NCBI RefSeq assembly: GCF_900129585.1
Contig: NZ_FQWF01000001.1
Coordinates: forward strand, 186,001-250,000
Direction of reading: 5' to 3'
Origin: Flavobacterium micromati
Lineage (GTDB): Bacteria; Bacteroidota; Bacteroidia; Flavobacteriales; Flavobacteriaceae
Length of the DNA stretch: 64,000 nucleotides
Below the pieces are notes generated by a model. It did not search any database. It worked only from the letters and a program-made list of their open reading frames with translations, and was not told the origin of the DNA. Made by a program: the position numbers and the translations under genes. Positions 9,235-17,578 of the stretch are shown here, one piece after another (position 1 is the first letter of the stretch; every line of letters starts with the position of its first letter).

Positions 9235-9888
9235 ATGTTCACAACCAAAAAAGAACTTGTATTTGTTATTCTAGCCGGAATATTCATTACAAATGCAGTA
9301 ACCGCCGAATTGATTGGAGGGAAATTAATTCAAATAGGGCCATTTGTGATGAGTATTGGTATTTTACCTTGGCCTATCGTTTTCTTAACCACTGATTTGA
9401 TCAATGAATATTTTGGCGAAAAGGGAGTTAAAAAACTATCATTAATTACAGCAGGATTGATTGCCTATTCCTTCCTTATTTTGCTTTTAGCAATTAGTAT
9501 TCCCGCTGCAAAAGGAATCAGCCCTGTAACCGATGCCCAATTCATTGCTGTTTTTGGACAAAGTATGTGGATCATCGTGGGAAGCATTATCGCTTTTTTA
9601 GTGTCGCAATTAATTGATGTGACTGTTTTCTGGTTTTTTAAAAAGCGCACTGGGGATAACAAAATCTGGCTTAGAGCAACGGGCTCAACGATTATTTCCC
9701 AATTATTTGATTCTTTTATTGTTTTGGGAATTGCCTTTTGGTTGCCAGGCAAAATAAATTTTGATACGTTCCTTACTTCCGCATTAACAGGTTATACGTT
9801 TAAGCTTGGAATTGCAATTCTCTTGACTCCGCTAATTTATCTAGGTCATTATATAATTAAAAATTATCTAGCCTCCGAAAAAAGATGA
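9235..9888 (+). CDS. Queuosine precursor transporter (YhhQ family)
   Basis: This 217-aa hydrophobic protein with about six membrane segments carries the YhhQ/VUT family patterns (NAVTAELIGGKLIQIG, TDLINEYFGEKG, QLFDSFIVLGIAF). Family members import queuine or preQ1-type precursors for tRNA modification across the inner membrane. The stop overlaps the next gene's start (ATGA), so it is co-transcribed with tag, although no functional link between the two is obvious. Confidence 0.9.
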   Translation: MFTTKKELVFVILAGIFITNAVTAELIGGKLIQIGPFVMSIGILPWPIVFLTTDLINEYFGEKGVKKLSLITAGLIAYSFLILLLAISIPAAKGISPVTDAQFIAVFGQSMWIIVGSIIAFLVSQLIDVTVFWFFKKRTGDNKIWLRATGSTIISQLFDSFIVLGIAFWLPGKINFDTFLTSALTGYTFKLGIAILLTPLIYLGHYIIKNYLASEKR

Positions 9889-10472
9889 TTACAGACGACA
9901 AACGAAGATGCGGTTGGTGCGCTTCCAGCGATTTATATAAAAAATACCATGACGAAGAATGGGGCGTTCCCGTTTATGATGACTCAACTTTATTTGAATT
10001 CTTAATCTTGGAAACCTTTCAAGCAGGACTAAGCTGGATTACCATTTTAAACAAAAGAGAAAATTTCAGAAAAGCATTTGACCAATTTGATTATAAAAAA
10101 ATCGCTCAATACAACGACGATAAAATCCTCGAACTTTTGCAAAATGCAGGTATTATTCGAAATAAACTTAAAGTCTACTCTGCCGTTACCAATGCACAAG
10201 CTTTTTTAAGAATCAAAGAGGAATTTGGTAGTTTTTCAAAATATATTTGGAACTTCGTCGATAATAAACCCATCATCAACAAACGAAATTCTTTAAAAGA
10301 AGTTCCTACTACTACTTCACTTTCTGATACAGTTAGTAAAGATTTGAGAAAACGAGGATTTAAATTTGTAGGTTCTACAGTTGTTTACGCATTTCTGCAA
10401 GCTGTTGGAGTTGTAGATGATCACGTGACGGATTGTTGGAAAGCCCCCCGCCCGCCAAAAAGGGCGCTGTAA
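9885..10472 (+). CDS. tag: DNA-3-methyladenine glycosylase I
   Basis: The 195-aa product excises 3-methyladenine from alkylated DNA. The N-terminal CGWC...YHDEEWG and C-terminal DDHVTDCW segments supply the Cys and His residues of the family's zinc site, and the FQAGLSW stretch belongs to the helix-hairpin-helix fold. The last ten or so residues (KAPRPPKRAL) are encoded by an unusually C-rich stretch that resembles a dispersed repeat also seen at 43615-43642, so the natural C-terminus may have been replaced. The gene overlaps the upstream transporter by 4 nt. Confidence 0.93.
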   Translation: MITDDKRRCGWCASSDLYKKYHDEEWGVPVYDDSTLFEFLILETFQAGLSWITILNKRENFRKAFDQFDYKKIAQYNDDKILELLQNAGIIRNKLKVYSAVTNAQAFLRIKEEFGSFSKYIWNFVDNKPIINKRNSLKEVPTTTSLSDTVSKDLRKRGFKFVGSTVVYAFLQAVGVVDDHVTDCWKAPRPPKRAL

Positions 10473-10530
10473 TGCAATAAATATAAAATACTGAAAAAGA
10501 TGAAACTAACAGATAGATTGATTCTAAATA

Positions 10531-11175
10531 TTATTCGCTCTTCAATAGTTCCATAAACTCATCGCGTTCTATTTCTCTGCATCCCAAACTTTCGAGATGC
10601 GGATTGTAAACTTGGCAATCCACTAGTTTGTAGTTTTCTTTTTTTAATTTTTCTACTAAAGCGATGAAAGCAACCTTTGAAGCATTCGATACCCTAGAAA
10701 ACATACTTTCTCCACAAAAAACGTGTCCTAGGTCAATGCCGTACAAACCGCCCACTAAGGTGTCGTTTTGCCAAATTTCAACTGATTTCGCTATACCTAA
10801 CTCGTGCAGTTTAACATACGCGTCAATCATGTCATTCGTAATCCACGTCCCTTTTTGACCATCTCGTTTTATATTTTGACAATTTGAAATTACATCTCTA
10901 AACTTTTGATTGAAAGTTACCGTAAAACTATTTCTATTTAGAATGTTTCGCATACTTTTAGAAATAATTAATTCATTCAAAAACAAAACCATCCTTGGAT
11001 TTGGGGACCACCAAACGATTGGTTCTCCCTCCTCAAACCAAGGAAATATGCCACTTTGATACGCTAGTTGCAGCCGCTGTGGAGACAAATCTCCCCCAAT
11101 GGCTAGAATTCCATCATGATTAGCTTGAGTTACAGCTGGAAAAAATAAAGTAGGAGATAAATAATACATTTTCAT
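10531..11175 (-). CDS. aat: Leucyl/phenylalanyl-tRNA-protein transferase
   Basis: Aat adds Leu or Phe to N-terminal Arg/Lys of proteins, marking them for ClpS/ClpAP degradation. The product has the family motifs GILAIGGDLS, YQSGIFPWFEEGEPIVWWSPNPRM (positions of about 35-60), GTWIT, VGGLYGI and GHVFCGESMFS. The frame is open to 11217, but Met at 11175 (or Met at 11169, giving MYYLSPTLFFP) matches the usual family start. It is convergent with tag and downstream of an intergenic hairpin. Confidence 0.93.
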   Translation of the reverse strand: MKMYYLSPTLFFPAVTQANHDGILAIGGDLSPQRLQLAYQSGIFPWFEEGEPIVWWSPNPRMVLFLNELIISKSMRNILNRNSFTVTFNQKFRDVISNCQNIKRDGQKGTWITNDMIDAYVKLHELGIAKSVEIWQNDTLVGGLYGIDLGHVFCGESMFSRVSNASKVAFIALVEKLKKENYKLVDCQVYNPHLESLGCREIERDEFMELLKSE

Positions 11176-11242
11176 CAATTTCAATCGGGTTTTCAACAAT
11201 CTAATGTCCACGCACAACTCACCTCAGCGGCAACATTTTTTT

Positions 11243-11310
11243 TCAAAAAAAAAAAAAACCAAATCCCAATTTGAAGACAAGCTCAATTTGGAATTTGGAA
11301 TTAAAAAAAT
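11243..11310. repeat. Intergenic hairpin repeat downstream of DUF3127 gene
   Basis: CCAAATCCCAATTTGA and TCAATTTGGAATTTGG flank a short spacer and form a strong stem bounded by A-rich sequence. It resembles the arms of the rpsB-tsf repeat and probably also ends the minus-strand flavin reductase/DUF3127 transcript. Confidence 0.6.
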
Positions 11311-11322
11311 TATAATTTTATT

Positions 11323-11706
11323 TTAGAATGGCAAATCGTCAGCTTCTTCTTCATTTAAATTAGTTGCTGGTGCAAATGCTTGAGCGGTAGGCATAGGAGG
11401 CATTTGTGCTGCAGAAGGAGATTCACCTTGTAATTTAGCAATTCTCCAGCCTTGAATTGTATTGAAATAAACAACCTCTCCCTGCGGATTAGTCCATTCT
11501 CTTCCTCTCAGATTAATATCAATTTTCACTGGTTCTCCAACTTGAAAACCATTCAATAAATCACATTTATCCTGTACAAATTGTACGAGAATATGCTGTG
11601 GATATTGCTCATCAGTAGTAACAACAATGTCTCTTTTCTTGAAACCTCCAGATCCAACTTCTTTAGTCTGATCGATCATTTTAACTTTTCCTGTAACTTC
11701 CATCAT
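11323..11706 (-). CDS. DUF3127 OB-fold protein with SSB-like acidic tail
   Basis: This 127-aa protein matches the DUF3127 family, a Bacteroidota group with a predicted OB fold (beta-rich core, VTGKVKMIDQTKEVGSGGF...WRIAKLQ). After a proline/alanine-rich linker it ends in EEEADDLPF, which resembles the protein-interaction tail of single-stranded DNA-binding proteins (DDDIPF). This suggests a DNA-metabolism role, which is an inference. It is the second gene after a flavin reductase (27-nt gap to the frame at 11734). Either of two adjacent Met codons could be the start. Confidence 0.82.
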   Translation of the reverse strand: MMEVTGKVKMIDQTKEVGSGGFKKRDIVVTTDEQYPQHILVQFVQDKCDLLNGFQVGEPVKIDINLRGREWTNPQGEVVYFNTIQGWRIAKLQGESPSAAQMPPMPTAQAFAPATNLNEEEADDLPF

Positions 11707-11733
11707 CTCTATTTTTTTATTGTTTGGCTCTAT

Positions 11734-12609
11734 TTATTTTTTCGCTAAAAGGACTTTCCAGGCAGTTAGCACTTCATTTTTAATTAAATAATCTTTAGCA
11801 AGCTGATATTTTTTTAACTCATCATCGGCACTCAAAACACCTTTTACTTCAAAATTATCTTTTACAAATATACTAATTTCTTCTTCAGTTGGCAAAGCTT
11901 CAATATTACCTAGCATACCTAAATCATTTCCATTGAACACAGTGCTTTCCTTCACAAAATTAGGAATTGCATCGACACCAATTCCTAAAGTGGAAACAGG
12001 TTTTGGCACTTCAAAAAGTCCCTGATTGGATCTTGAATACCAGTTTCCGCCTAATCTGGAAACCAAATCAATTTTATGTTGATCAATTACGCCATTTTGA
12101 TCCAAAATATTTTCGTTAATATGAATTCGCAGTACCTCACAAAGAATTAAATTTCCTGCTCCTCCTTCTGTTCCTAAAGGAATAATCTGCGTCACTTTGC
12201 ATTCAAACTGAACTGGCGCTTCTTTTACTCTATATGGTTTAACCACTTCAGAAATAACAGGCGTTAAACCCGATTTAATAAATTCATCAACACCATCGGC
12301 GTACTCTGTACTGGCAAGTGATATTTGCTGCACCATGTCATAATTGACAACATTGATTACGACTTCACCTGTAGCCTCGGCATTAATTAACGTATGCTTT
12401 ACTGAATTATCACGCACGCGCCTTGCAGGTGAAAAAACAAGAATTGGTGGATTAGCACTAAAAACATTGAAAAAACTAAAAGGAGAAACATTTGGATTTC
12501 CTTCCACGTCCATTGTACTGGCAAAAGCTATAGGTCTTGGACCCACTGAACCTTGTAAATATCCTTGTAATTTTGCAGTTCCAATAGTTTTTGGATCAAT
12601 TGTAATCAT
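11734..12609 (-). CDS. Flavin reductase family protein
   Basis: The protein (about 291 aa) has the FMN-binding split-barrel patterns of the flavin reductase-like family (GSVGPRPIAFAST, NVSPFSFFNVFS, PPILVFSP). Members bind FMN; the physiological substrate here is unknown. The frame runs to 12648, but a -7 box at 12636-12643 lies inside that extension, so ATG at 12609 (MITIDPKTIG) is preferred. The last 60 or so residues extend beyond the core domain. It is probably co-transcribed with the DUF3127 gene. Confidence 0.88.
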   Translation of the reverse strand: MITIDPKTIGTAKLQGYLQGSVGPRPIAFASTMDVEGNPNVSPFSFFNVFSANPPILVFSPARRVRDNSVKHTLINAEATGEVVINVVNYDMVQQISLASTEYADGVDEFIKSGLTPVISEVVKPYRVKEAPVQFECKVTQIIPLGTEGGAGNLILCEVLRIHINENILDQNGVIDQHKIDLVSRLGGNWYSRSNQGLFEVPKPVSTLGIGVDAIPNFVKESTVFNGNDLGMLGNIEALPTEEEISIFVKDNFEVKGVLSADDELKKYQLAKDYLIKNEVLTAWKVLLAKK

Positions 12610-12635
12610 ACTTTTAAATTTGAAGCTATTTAATA

Positions 12636-12643
12636 CAAAAGTA
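12636..12643 (-). promoter_or_regulatory. -7 box for flavin reductase gene
   Basis: Read on the minus strand this is TACTTTTG, an exact TAnnTTTG match 27 nt before the chosen start. It argues against the longer reading frame. No clear -33 TTG is present. Confidence 0.5.
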
Positions 12644-12783
12644 AACAAATGAATTTAGATTTGCAGACTACACCTCAGAATTTCATTAGTTGTGTGAATC
12701 ACAAATGGTCAAATTAAATTCTTCATTGAATCTGAATTATTTCCTTATTTATTTAGTTATATTTATCATTTAAAATTCTCTGT

Positions 12784-13932
12784 ATGCAGTTTTCTGATAG
12801 AAGAAACACAAGCCGTTGGGTTATTATTTTCGCCTCTTTTTTAATAATTTCATTGATACTTTGGAATACCTATACTTTTTTTCAAATTTTTAAAAGCGAA
12901 GAACGACTCAAAATGAATCTTTGGGCTCAAGCCCAAAAATCATTTATAAATGCTGATCAGAATGCTGATGTTGGACTTCCGTTGTTGATTTTTAGCAACA
13001 ATACTTCCATTCCCATCATCCTTACCGAAAATGATAGTATTATTAACACAGTTAATATTGAAGAAACTATAGTGCAAAATGAAAAAGAGGCTTTAGAATT
13101 TTTAATGAACCTGAAAAATGAAAATGAAGCTATCGTAATTGAGTATGTTCCTGGAAAATTTCAGAAATTGTATTATGGAAACTCGGCATTACTCAATAAA
13201 CTGAAATATTATCCCATTGCATTAGTCCTTATTATAGTGCTTTTTGGAGCATTAGTTTATAATTTTTATAAAAGCACTAAAATGGCAACGCAAAACAAAC
13301 TTTGGGCTGGAATGGCTAAAGAGACAGCGCACCAAATAGGAACGCCACTTTCATCATTAATTGGTTGGGTAGAACTACTGAAAGCAGAAAATGTCGATCA
13401 AAGCACCACTTTAGAAATTGAAAAGGATATTGAACGTTTACAAACTATCACGGATCGATTCTCAAAAATTGGATCTGCCCCAAAGTTAGAAACTAAAGAT
13501 ATTATTGCCGAAACACAGCAATCCTATGATTATTTACAATCTCGATTCTCAAAACAAATTGAATTTTCATTTTATGCTCCAGATTATCCAGTACTGGTGT
13601 CTCTAAATCCTATATTACACAGTTGGACAATTGAAAATTTAGTCAAAAACGCAATTGACGCTATGAAAGGAAAAGGCAAATTAGTTTTAGAAATCAAGCA
13701 TGATGATAATTATGTAAAAATAAACGTTTCCGATACCGGAAAAGGAATCCAAAAAAAACAATTTAAAACTATTTTTGAACCGGGTTTTACAACCAAAAAA
13801 AGAGGTTGGGGATTAGGACTTTCATTAACAAAGAGAATTGTTGAAGAATACCACAAAGGAACTATTAAAGTCTTGAACTCAGAAATTGGAAAAGGCACTA
13901 CCATGCAGGTGAGTCTCAAAAAACAACTTTAA
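12784..13932 (+). CDS. Membrane sensor histidine kinase
   Basis: This 382-aa inner-membrane kinase has a first membrane helix at about 12-33, a periplasmic loop of about 110 residues, and a second helix at about 143-162. The H-box ETAHQIGTPLSSL carries the phospho-accepting His183. The C-terminal ATPase domain has NLVKNAIDAM (N box), VSDTGKGI (G1) and GWGLGLSLTKRIVE (G2). There is no HAMP or PAS domain and no response regulator next to it, so it is an orphan kinase and its signal and partner are unknown. Confidence 0.94.
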   Translation: MQFSDRRNTSRWVIIFASFLIISLILWNTYTFFQIFKSEERLKMNLWAQAQKSFINADQNADVGLPLLIFSNNTSIPIILTENDSIINTVNIEETIVQNEKEALEFLMNLKNENEAIVIEYVPGKFQKLYYGNSALLNKLKYYPIALVLIIVLFGALVYNFYKSTKMATQNKLWAGMAKETAHQIGTPLSSLIGWVELLKAENVDQSTTLEIEKDIERLQTITDRFSKIGSAPKLETKDIIAETQQSYDYLQSRFSKQIEFSFYAPDYPVLVSLNPILHSWTIENLVKNAIDAMKGKGKLVLEIKHDDNYVKINVSDTGKGIQKKQFKTIFEPGFTTKKRGWGLGLSLTKRIVEEYHKGTIKVLNSEIGKGTTMQVSLKKQL

Positions 13933-13943
13933 TCTAGAGGAAT

Positions 13944-15101
13944 TTATAACCAAAATACTTTAGAAAACATTGTTTTTCTTACTATTTTGGACTTAGTTAA
14001 ATAATTTTTTACAAATACTGCATGTTCTTCGGCTTGCGCCAAAGTAATAATTAAGTTTTTTTTAATCGCTGCTACTTGACTAGCATTTTGATCACTCACA
14101 ATCGCTAATTTATAAATGTCATTTTCGCATTTTTTTAATTTCTCTCTGGGACTTTCAATCATTTTACTAATTTTATCATCTGAGAAAGTAGGTTTGAATT
14201 TGTTATTTCGATAGTAAATAAAATCATTTAGTAAAACAACTGCTTCATTCATTTCAAAAACAATAGCATTTAGTTTTTCGATAGTATTATTGTTGCGTAA
14301 ATTGTCTAAATGCTCATTTTTCCCTTCATAACGCTCCAGAATCATTGCGCTTTTCAAACCATTTTTTTTAATTCGCTCTGCTGATTCAAATAATTGATCT
14401 TCCTTTTTTAAATTATTGTAAATGGAAATTTCTTTTTCAAAGTCAAAATATTTTTTAGATTTATTAACTTGGATTTTGCCTTGATAGAACTCACTATTTG
14501 TAATAGGATAATTCAGGAACTGCCACAAATAATCGAAAGGAATATGCGAAATGATCATTTTTTTAGGGTCAGTTTTAAAATAAATATTGTTCATTTTTTT
14601 AAAAAATTTTCCCTTATCAACATATCCTGAACCCCAAGTTGGATCAAAAATATACCATTTACCGTCTATTTTTGCGGCATTCCACGCGTGAGCCAAATTG
14701 CCTACTTTTCCATCTTTTTTTGTGTATCCTTCGATCACATACGACTGAATTCCCATTTTGTTGTTGATGTCATTAAAAGTTTCAGCGTAATGAATACAAA
14801 CTCCTTTTTTAGATTTTAAAGTTGTTGCAATTTTTTCCTGAGTTGTTTCATTGAAATTTACGTCAAACATGTTCGCAACATCGTAACTTATATTTGAAGC
14901 TGTATAATAGAAAGAGGCCCGAACTTTATCTGTTTGTGTTTTAAAATTCTCTTTTATATAACTGGCAATTGCCGTTGTAGAAGTTGTTGAACTCGATGGC
15001 ATTGCCTTCATTTTAGCATCTATCAACGAATATGCAGTCGTGGCTTGACCAAAATTTATTAGCGTAAAAAAGAAAAGAAGGATTACAAAGATATTTTTCA
15101 T
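13944..15101 (-). CDS. Secreted transglutaminase-like protein
   Basis: The 385-aa product starts with a signal peptide ending near NFGQ. A transglutaminase-like core follows with a plausible Cys-His-Asp triad: C102 in KKGVCIHYAE, H138 in LAHAWN and D153 in FDPTWG. Such domains act as proteases or crosslinkers on surface or periplasmic substrates; the actual activity is not known. The C-terminal 200 residues are Lys/Asn-rich and unrecognised. It is convergent with the sensor kinase gene, only 11 nt apart. Confidence 0.85.
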   Translation of the reverse strand: MKNIFVILLFFFTLINFGQATTAYSLIDAKMKAMPSSSTTSTTAIASYIKENFKTQTDKVRASFYYTASNISYDVANMFDVNFNETTQEKIATTLKSKKGVCIHYAETFNDINNKMGIQSYVIEGYTKKDGKVGNLAHAWNAAKIDGKWYIFDPTWGSGYVDKGKFFKKMNNIYFKTDPKKMIISHIPFDYLWQFLNYPITNSEFYQGKIQVNKSKKYFDFEKEISIYNNLKKEDQLFESAERIKKNGLKSAMILERYEGKNEHLDNLRNNNTIEKLNAIVFEMNEAVVLLNDFIYYRNNKFKPTFSDDKISKMIESPREKLKKCENDIYKLAIVSDQNASQVAAIKKNLIITLAQAEEHAVFVKNYLTKSKIVRKTMFSKVFWL

Positions 15102-15120
15102 ATTATTCTAAAAATTCGAA

Positions 15121-15155
15121 AAAATAAAAGGGAATAAATTTTCATTTATTCCCTT
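15121..15155 (-). terminator. Terminator after the greA-HIT unit
   Basis: AAGGGAATAAA and TTTATTCCCTT pair around a short loop. Read on the minus strand the stem is followed by a TTTTATTTTT tract, fitting termination of the HIT gene transcript. Confidence 0.75.
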
Positions 15156-15195
15156 AATACGAAAACCATACCAGTTAATTTAATTTATAGAAACA

Positions 15196-15582
15196 TTACA
15201 AATTGTTTTGAATATTTTGTGCCAAAGCTTCAAATTCTTCTTTAGATAGAGAGACTTTATTTTGAAAACGCATTTCATCCATATCATTTAAAGGAATTAA
15301 ATGCACGTGAGCATGTGGCACTTCAAGTCCAATAACCGCAATTCCTATTCGTTTACACGGAATTGTTTTTTCTAAGGCAATAGCGACTTTTTTAGAAAAT
15401 AGCATTAGCCCCACATACAAATCATCGTCGATTTCAAAAAATTTATCGATCTCTTTTTTAGGAATACACAGCGTATGTCCTTTTGCGTTTGGGTTCACAT
15501 CCAAAAAAGCCAAGAAATTTTCATCCTCGGCTATTTTGTAACACGGTATTTCTCCCTTGACTATTTTAGTAAATATTGACAT
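15196..15582 (-). CDS. HIT family hydrolase
   Basis: This 128-aa protein has the histidine-triad motif HAHVHLIPL near the C-terminus and the family's N-terminal IFTKIVKGEIPCYKI. HIT proteins hydrolyse or transfer nucleotidyl groups from substrates such as adenosine phosphoramidates or dinucleoside polyphosphates. It follows greA with a 67-nt gap, an order common in this group, and ends before a clear terminator. Confidence 0.95.
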   Translation of the reverse strand: MSIFTKIVKGEIPCYKIAEDENFLAFLDVNPNAKGHTLCIPKKEIDKFFEIDDDLYVGLMLFSKKVAIALEKTIPCKRIGIAVIGLEVPHAHVHLIPLNDMDEMRFQNKVSLSKEEFEALAQNIQNNL

Positions 15583-15649
15583 TGTTTATTCGTTTATATG
15601 GCTACTTGTCTAACTGATTAATAACAAAACAGATAAACTTTTCCAAAAA

Positions 15650-16126
15650 TTAATCTCGTGTTATTTCTAAAATTTCGAATTTCAAAACACCATTTGGGAC
15701 CGTAATTTCAGCAAATTCGCCTACTGATTTCCCTAATAATCCTTTTCCTATTGGAGAAGTAACTGAAATTTTTCCTGTTTTTAAATCAGCCTCACTTTCA
15801 GCAACCAACGTATAATTCATAACCATTCCATTGGTTTGGTTTTTAATTTTTACATTTGATAATATCAAAACTTTAGAAAGATCAAGATGCGTTTCATCAA
15901 TTAAGCGCGCGTTTGAATGTACTTCTTCGAGTTTAGCGATACGCATTTCTAGCATGCCTTGCGCTTCTTTAGCCGCATCGTACTCAGCATTTTCAGAAAG
16001 ATCGCCTTTATCTCTTGCTTCGGCTATATCAGCAGATGCTTTAGGACGCATAACGCTTTTCAAATGGTCTAGTTCTTCTCTTAATTTCTTCAACCCTTCA
16101 GCGGTGTAATACGATACTGTACTCAT
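15650..16126 (-). CDS. greA: Transcription elongation factor GreA
   Basis: GreA rescues backtracked RNA polymerase by stimulating transcript cleavage. The 158-aa product has the N-terminal coiled coil with the acidic tip motif (DIAEARDKGDLSENAEYDAA) and a C-terminal FKBP-like domain ending in SPIGKGLLGKSVGE. The length is standard. An intrinsic-terminator-like hairpin lies 27 nt before the start codon, which suggests control by premature termination. Confidence 0.98.
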   Translation of the reverse strand: MSTVSYYTAEGLKKLREELDHLKSVMRPKASADIAEARDKGDLSENAEYDAAKEAQGMLEMRIAKLEEVHSNARLIDETHLDLSKVLILSNVKIKNQTNGMVMNYTLVAESEADLKTGKISVTSPIGKGLLGKSVGEFAEITVPNGVLKFEILEITRD

Positions 16127-16152
16127 AACTTCTTTATTTATATAAATAGAAA

Positions 16153-16174
16153 AAATCCCATCAGGACGGGATTT
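16153..16174 (-). terminator. Terminator-like hairpin in the greA leader
   Basis: AAATCCC and GGGATTT flank the loop ATCAGGAC. On the minus strand the stem is followed by a run of six T, as in an intrinsic terminator. It lies between a -7-like box and the greA start, so it would end a short leader RNA before greA. Confidence 0.6.
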
Positions 16175-16236
16175 CTTTCCACTAAGATAATACTATTGTT
16201 TTTTTGTCTATAAATATATGTTAATCATATATAATT

Positions 16237-16244
16237 CAAAGTTA
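16237..16244 (-). promoter_or_regulatory. Candidate -7 box for greA
   Basis: On the minus strand this reads TAACTTTG, an exact match to TAnnTTTG, about 110 nt before the greA start. No good -33 element is visible, so the promoter is tentative. Confidence 0.4.
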
Positions 16245-16288
16245 AATAAATTAAATTTGTTTCGCTAATACTTTGACACTATTTTAAA

Positions 16289-16702
16289 ATGAAAAAATAT
16301 TCCTTCTTTTTTTTACTGTTTTTAGTTCTGAATTCATGCAGTGAGCAAGTGGCTAGGAATAATAACCCCAATCTGCCAAATTACACTGTTTTGATTGATC
16401 TCAATTTGAATTTGCCTGAATATTCCAGTCTTAAATTTGTGAGTAATGCGGTTTTAATTCCTGGAAGAGGTGTTCGTGGGGTTGTAGTTTTCAATACTGG
16501 TTCCGGATACAATGCTTTTGATGCAGCCTGTCCAAACCAACCTTTATCTTCTTGTTCTACAATGACAATAAAAGGTATCAATCTTCTTTGTGCTTGTGAT
16601 AACGAGGAATACAGTTTATTTACAGGACAAGGAAAATTACAATATCCGTTGAAACAATACCGAGCTGAATTAAATGGTGATGTTTTAAGGGTTTTTAATT
16701 AA
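16289..16702 (+). CDS. Degenerate Rieske-like lipoprotein
   Basis: The 137-aa product has a lipoprotein signal (LVLNSCSE, Cys17). The remaining domain resembles a Rieske fold (VVVFNTGSGYNAFDAACPN ... CACDNEEYSLFTGQG ... YPLKQYRAELNGDVLRV). In true Rieske proteins the [2Fe-2S] cluster is held by C-x-H and C-x-x-H; here the first pair reads C-P-N and the second lacks its His, so a Rieske cluster is unlikely. It stands alone between greA and an unrelated gene. The role is unknown. Confidence 0.65.
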   Translation: MKKYSFFFLLFLVLNSCSEQVARNNNPNLPNYTVLIDLNLNLPEYSSLKFVSNAVLIPGRGVRGVVVFNTGSGYNAFDAACPNQPLSSCSTMTIKGINLLCACDNEEYSLFTGQGKLQYPLKQYRAELNGDVLRVFN

Positions 16703-16864
16703 AAACACTTGAACATGGCAGAAAAGCAATTTGACTTTTATTTCATTATCCAAGGAAAATTTATAAGTAATACGTTAGGTTTCATCAATTTCTTACATTC
16801 ATCTTATAGTACTCCAAGGCAAAATATAAACTTCAGTTCCAATATAATTTAGTTTTTAACCCAA

Positions 16865-17299
16865 CTATTTTTTATCAAAAGAATATCTAATTCCAATAAG
16901 ACTTCGTAATACAGCTCCATCTTCAATTCGTAATTCAGGCGTTACTTCTAAAACTATAGCAATTTTTTTAAAATCCTTGATTGGAAAAATCTCTAACGAT
17001 GCAGGAATTACCAATGAATTTATTTCATCAAAACCTCTAAAGGGACTTAAATTTATACCCAAACCAATAGAGAATCGATGGTATTCTTTAGTTTCAAAAT
17101 TATAAAATACATTTGTTTCGATAGGCAATTCATCGACATAATTATAAGCAAAAACTTTTAACTCGAAGTTTAAAGTTTTATTTTTACTGGTACTCATTCC
17201 CACTACATAATTAGTAAAGCCGGTGACCGCTATTTGAGAATAACTTTGAAGTCCAGTAAAAAAGAAAGTAATAAGAAATACAATTTTAAATTTTTTCAT
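16865..17299 (-). CDS. Small secreted beta-barrel-like protein
   Basis: I do not recognise a named family. The 144-aa product has a signal peptide ending near SYSQ. The rest alternates hydrophobic and polar residues in strands (NFELKVFAYNY, HRFSIGLGINLSPF, SLIGIRYSFDKK), and its terminal aromatic-rich strand is compatible with a small outer-membrane beta-barrel. It is monocistronic, downstream of no evident partner. Confidence 0.6.
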   Translation of the reverse strand: MKKFKIVFLITFFFTGLQSYSQIAVTGFTNYVVGMSTSKNKTLNFELKVFAYNYVDELPIETNVFYNFETKEYHRFSIGLGINLSPFRGFDEINSLVIPASLEIFPIKDFKKIAIVLEVTPELRIEDGAVLRSLIGIRYSFDKK

Positions 17300-17472
17300 T
17301 TTTATAATTAAATAATTAATAACCCTTTGTTTATCAGAAGGTAAATATAAAAATAATCTGATTAATTATTTACTTAATTTAAAATTTGTCAAATAAACTT
17401 CTATTTATATTATTTGTAACGTCTTGCAAGAATTATTTAAAAAATAATAAAAAGAGCCTTTTGCCTATTGTT

Positions 17473-17513
17473 AAAAAAAAAGCCCAACTTACAACAGTAA
17501 GTCAGGCTTTTTT
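17473..17513 (-). terminator. Terminator after the TonB receptor gene
   Basis: Arms AAAGCCCAACTTAC and GTAAGTCAGGCTTT pair around AACA with one small mismatch. On the minus strand a long T-run follows. Confidence 0.75.
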
Positions 17514-17578
17514 AATTTTAAAACTACATTGTCAATACCATGAAAACAATTTATAGATTTAAATTTGGCTAACAAAAA

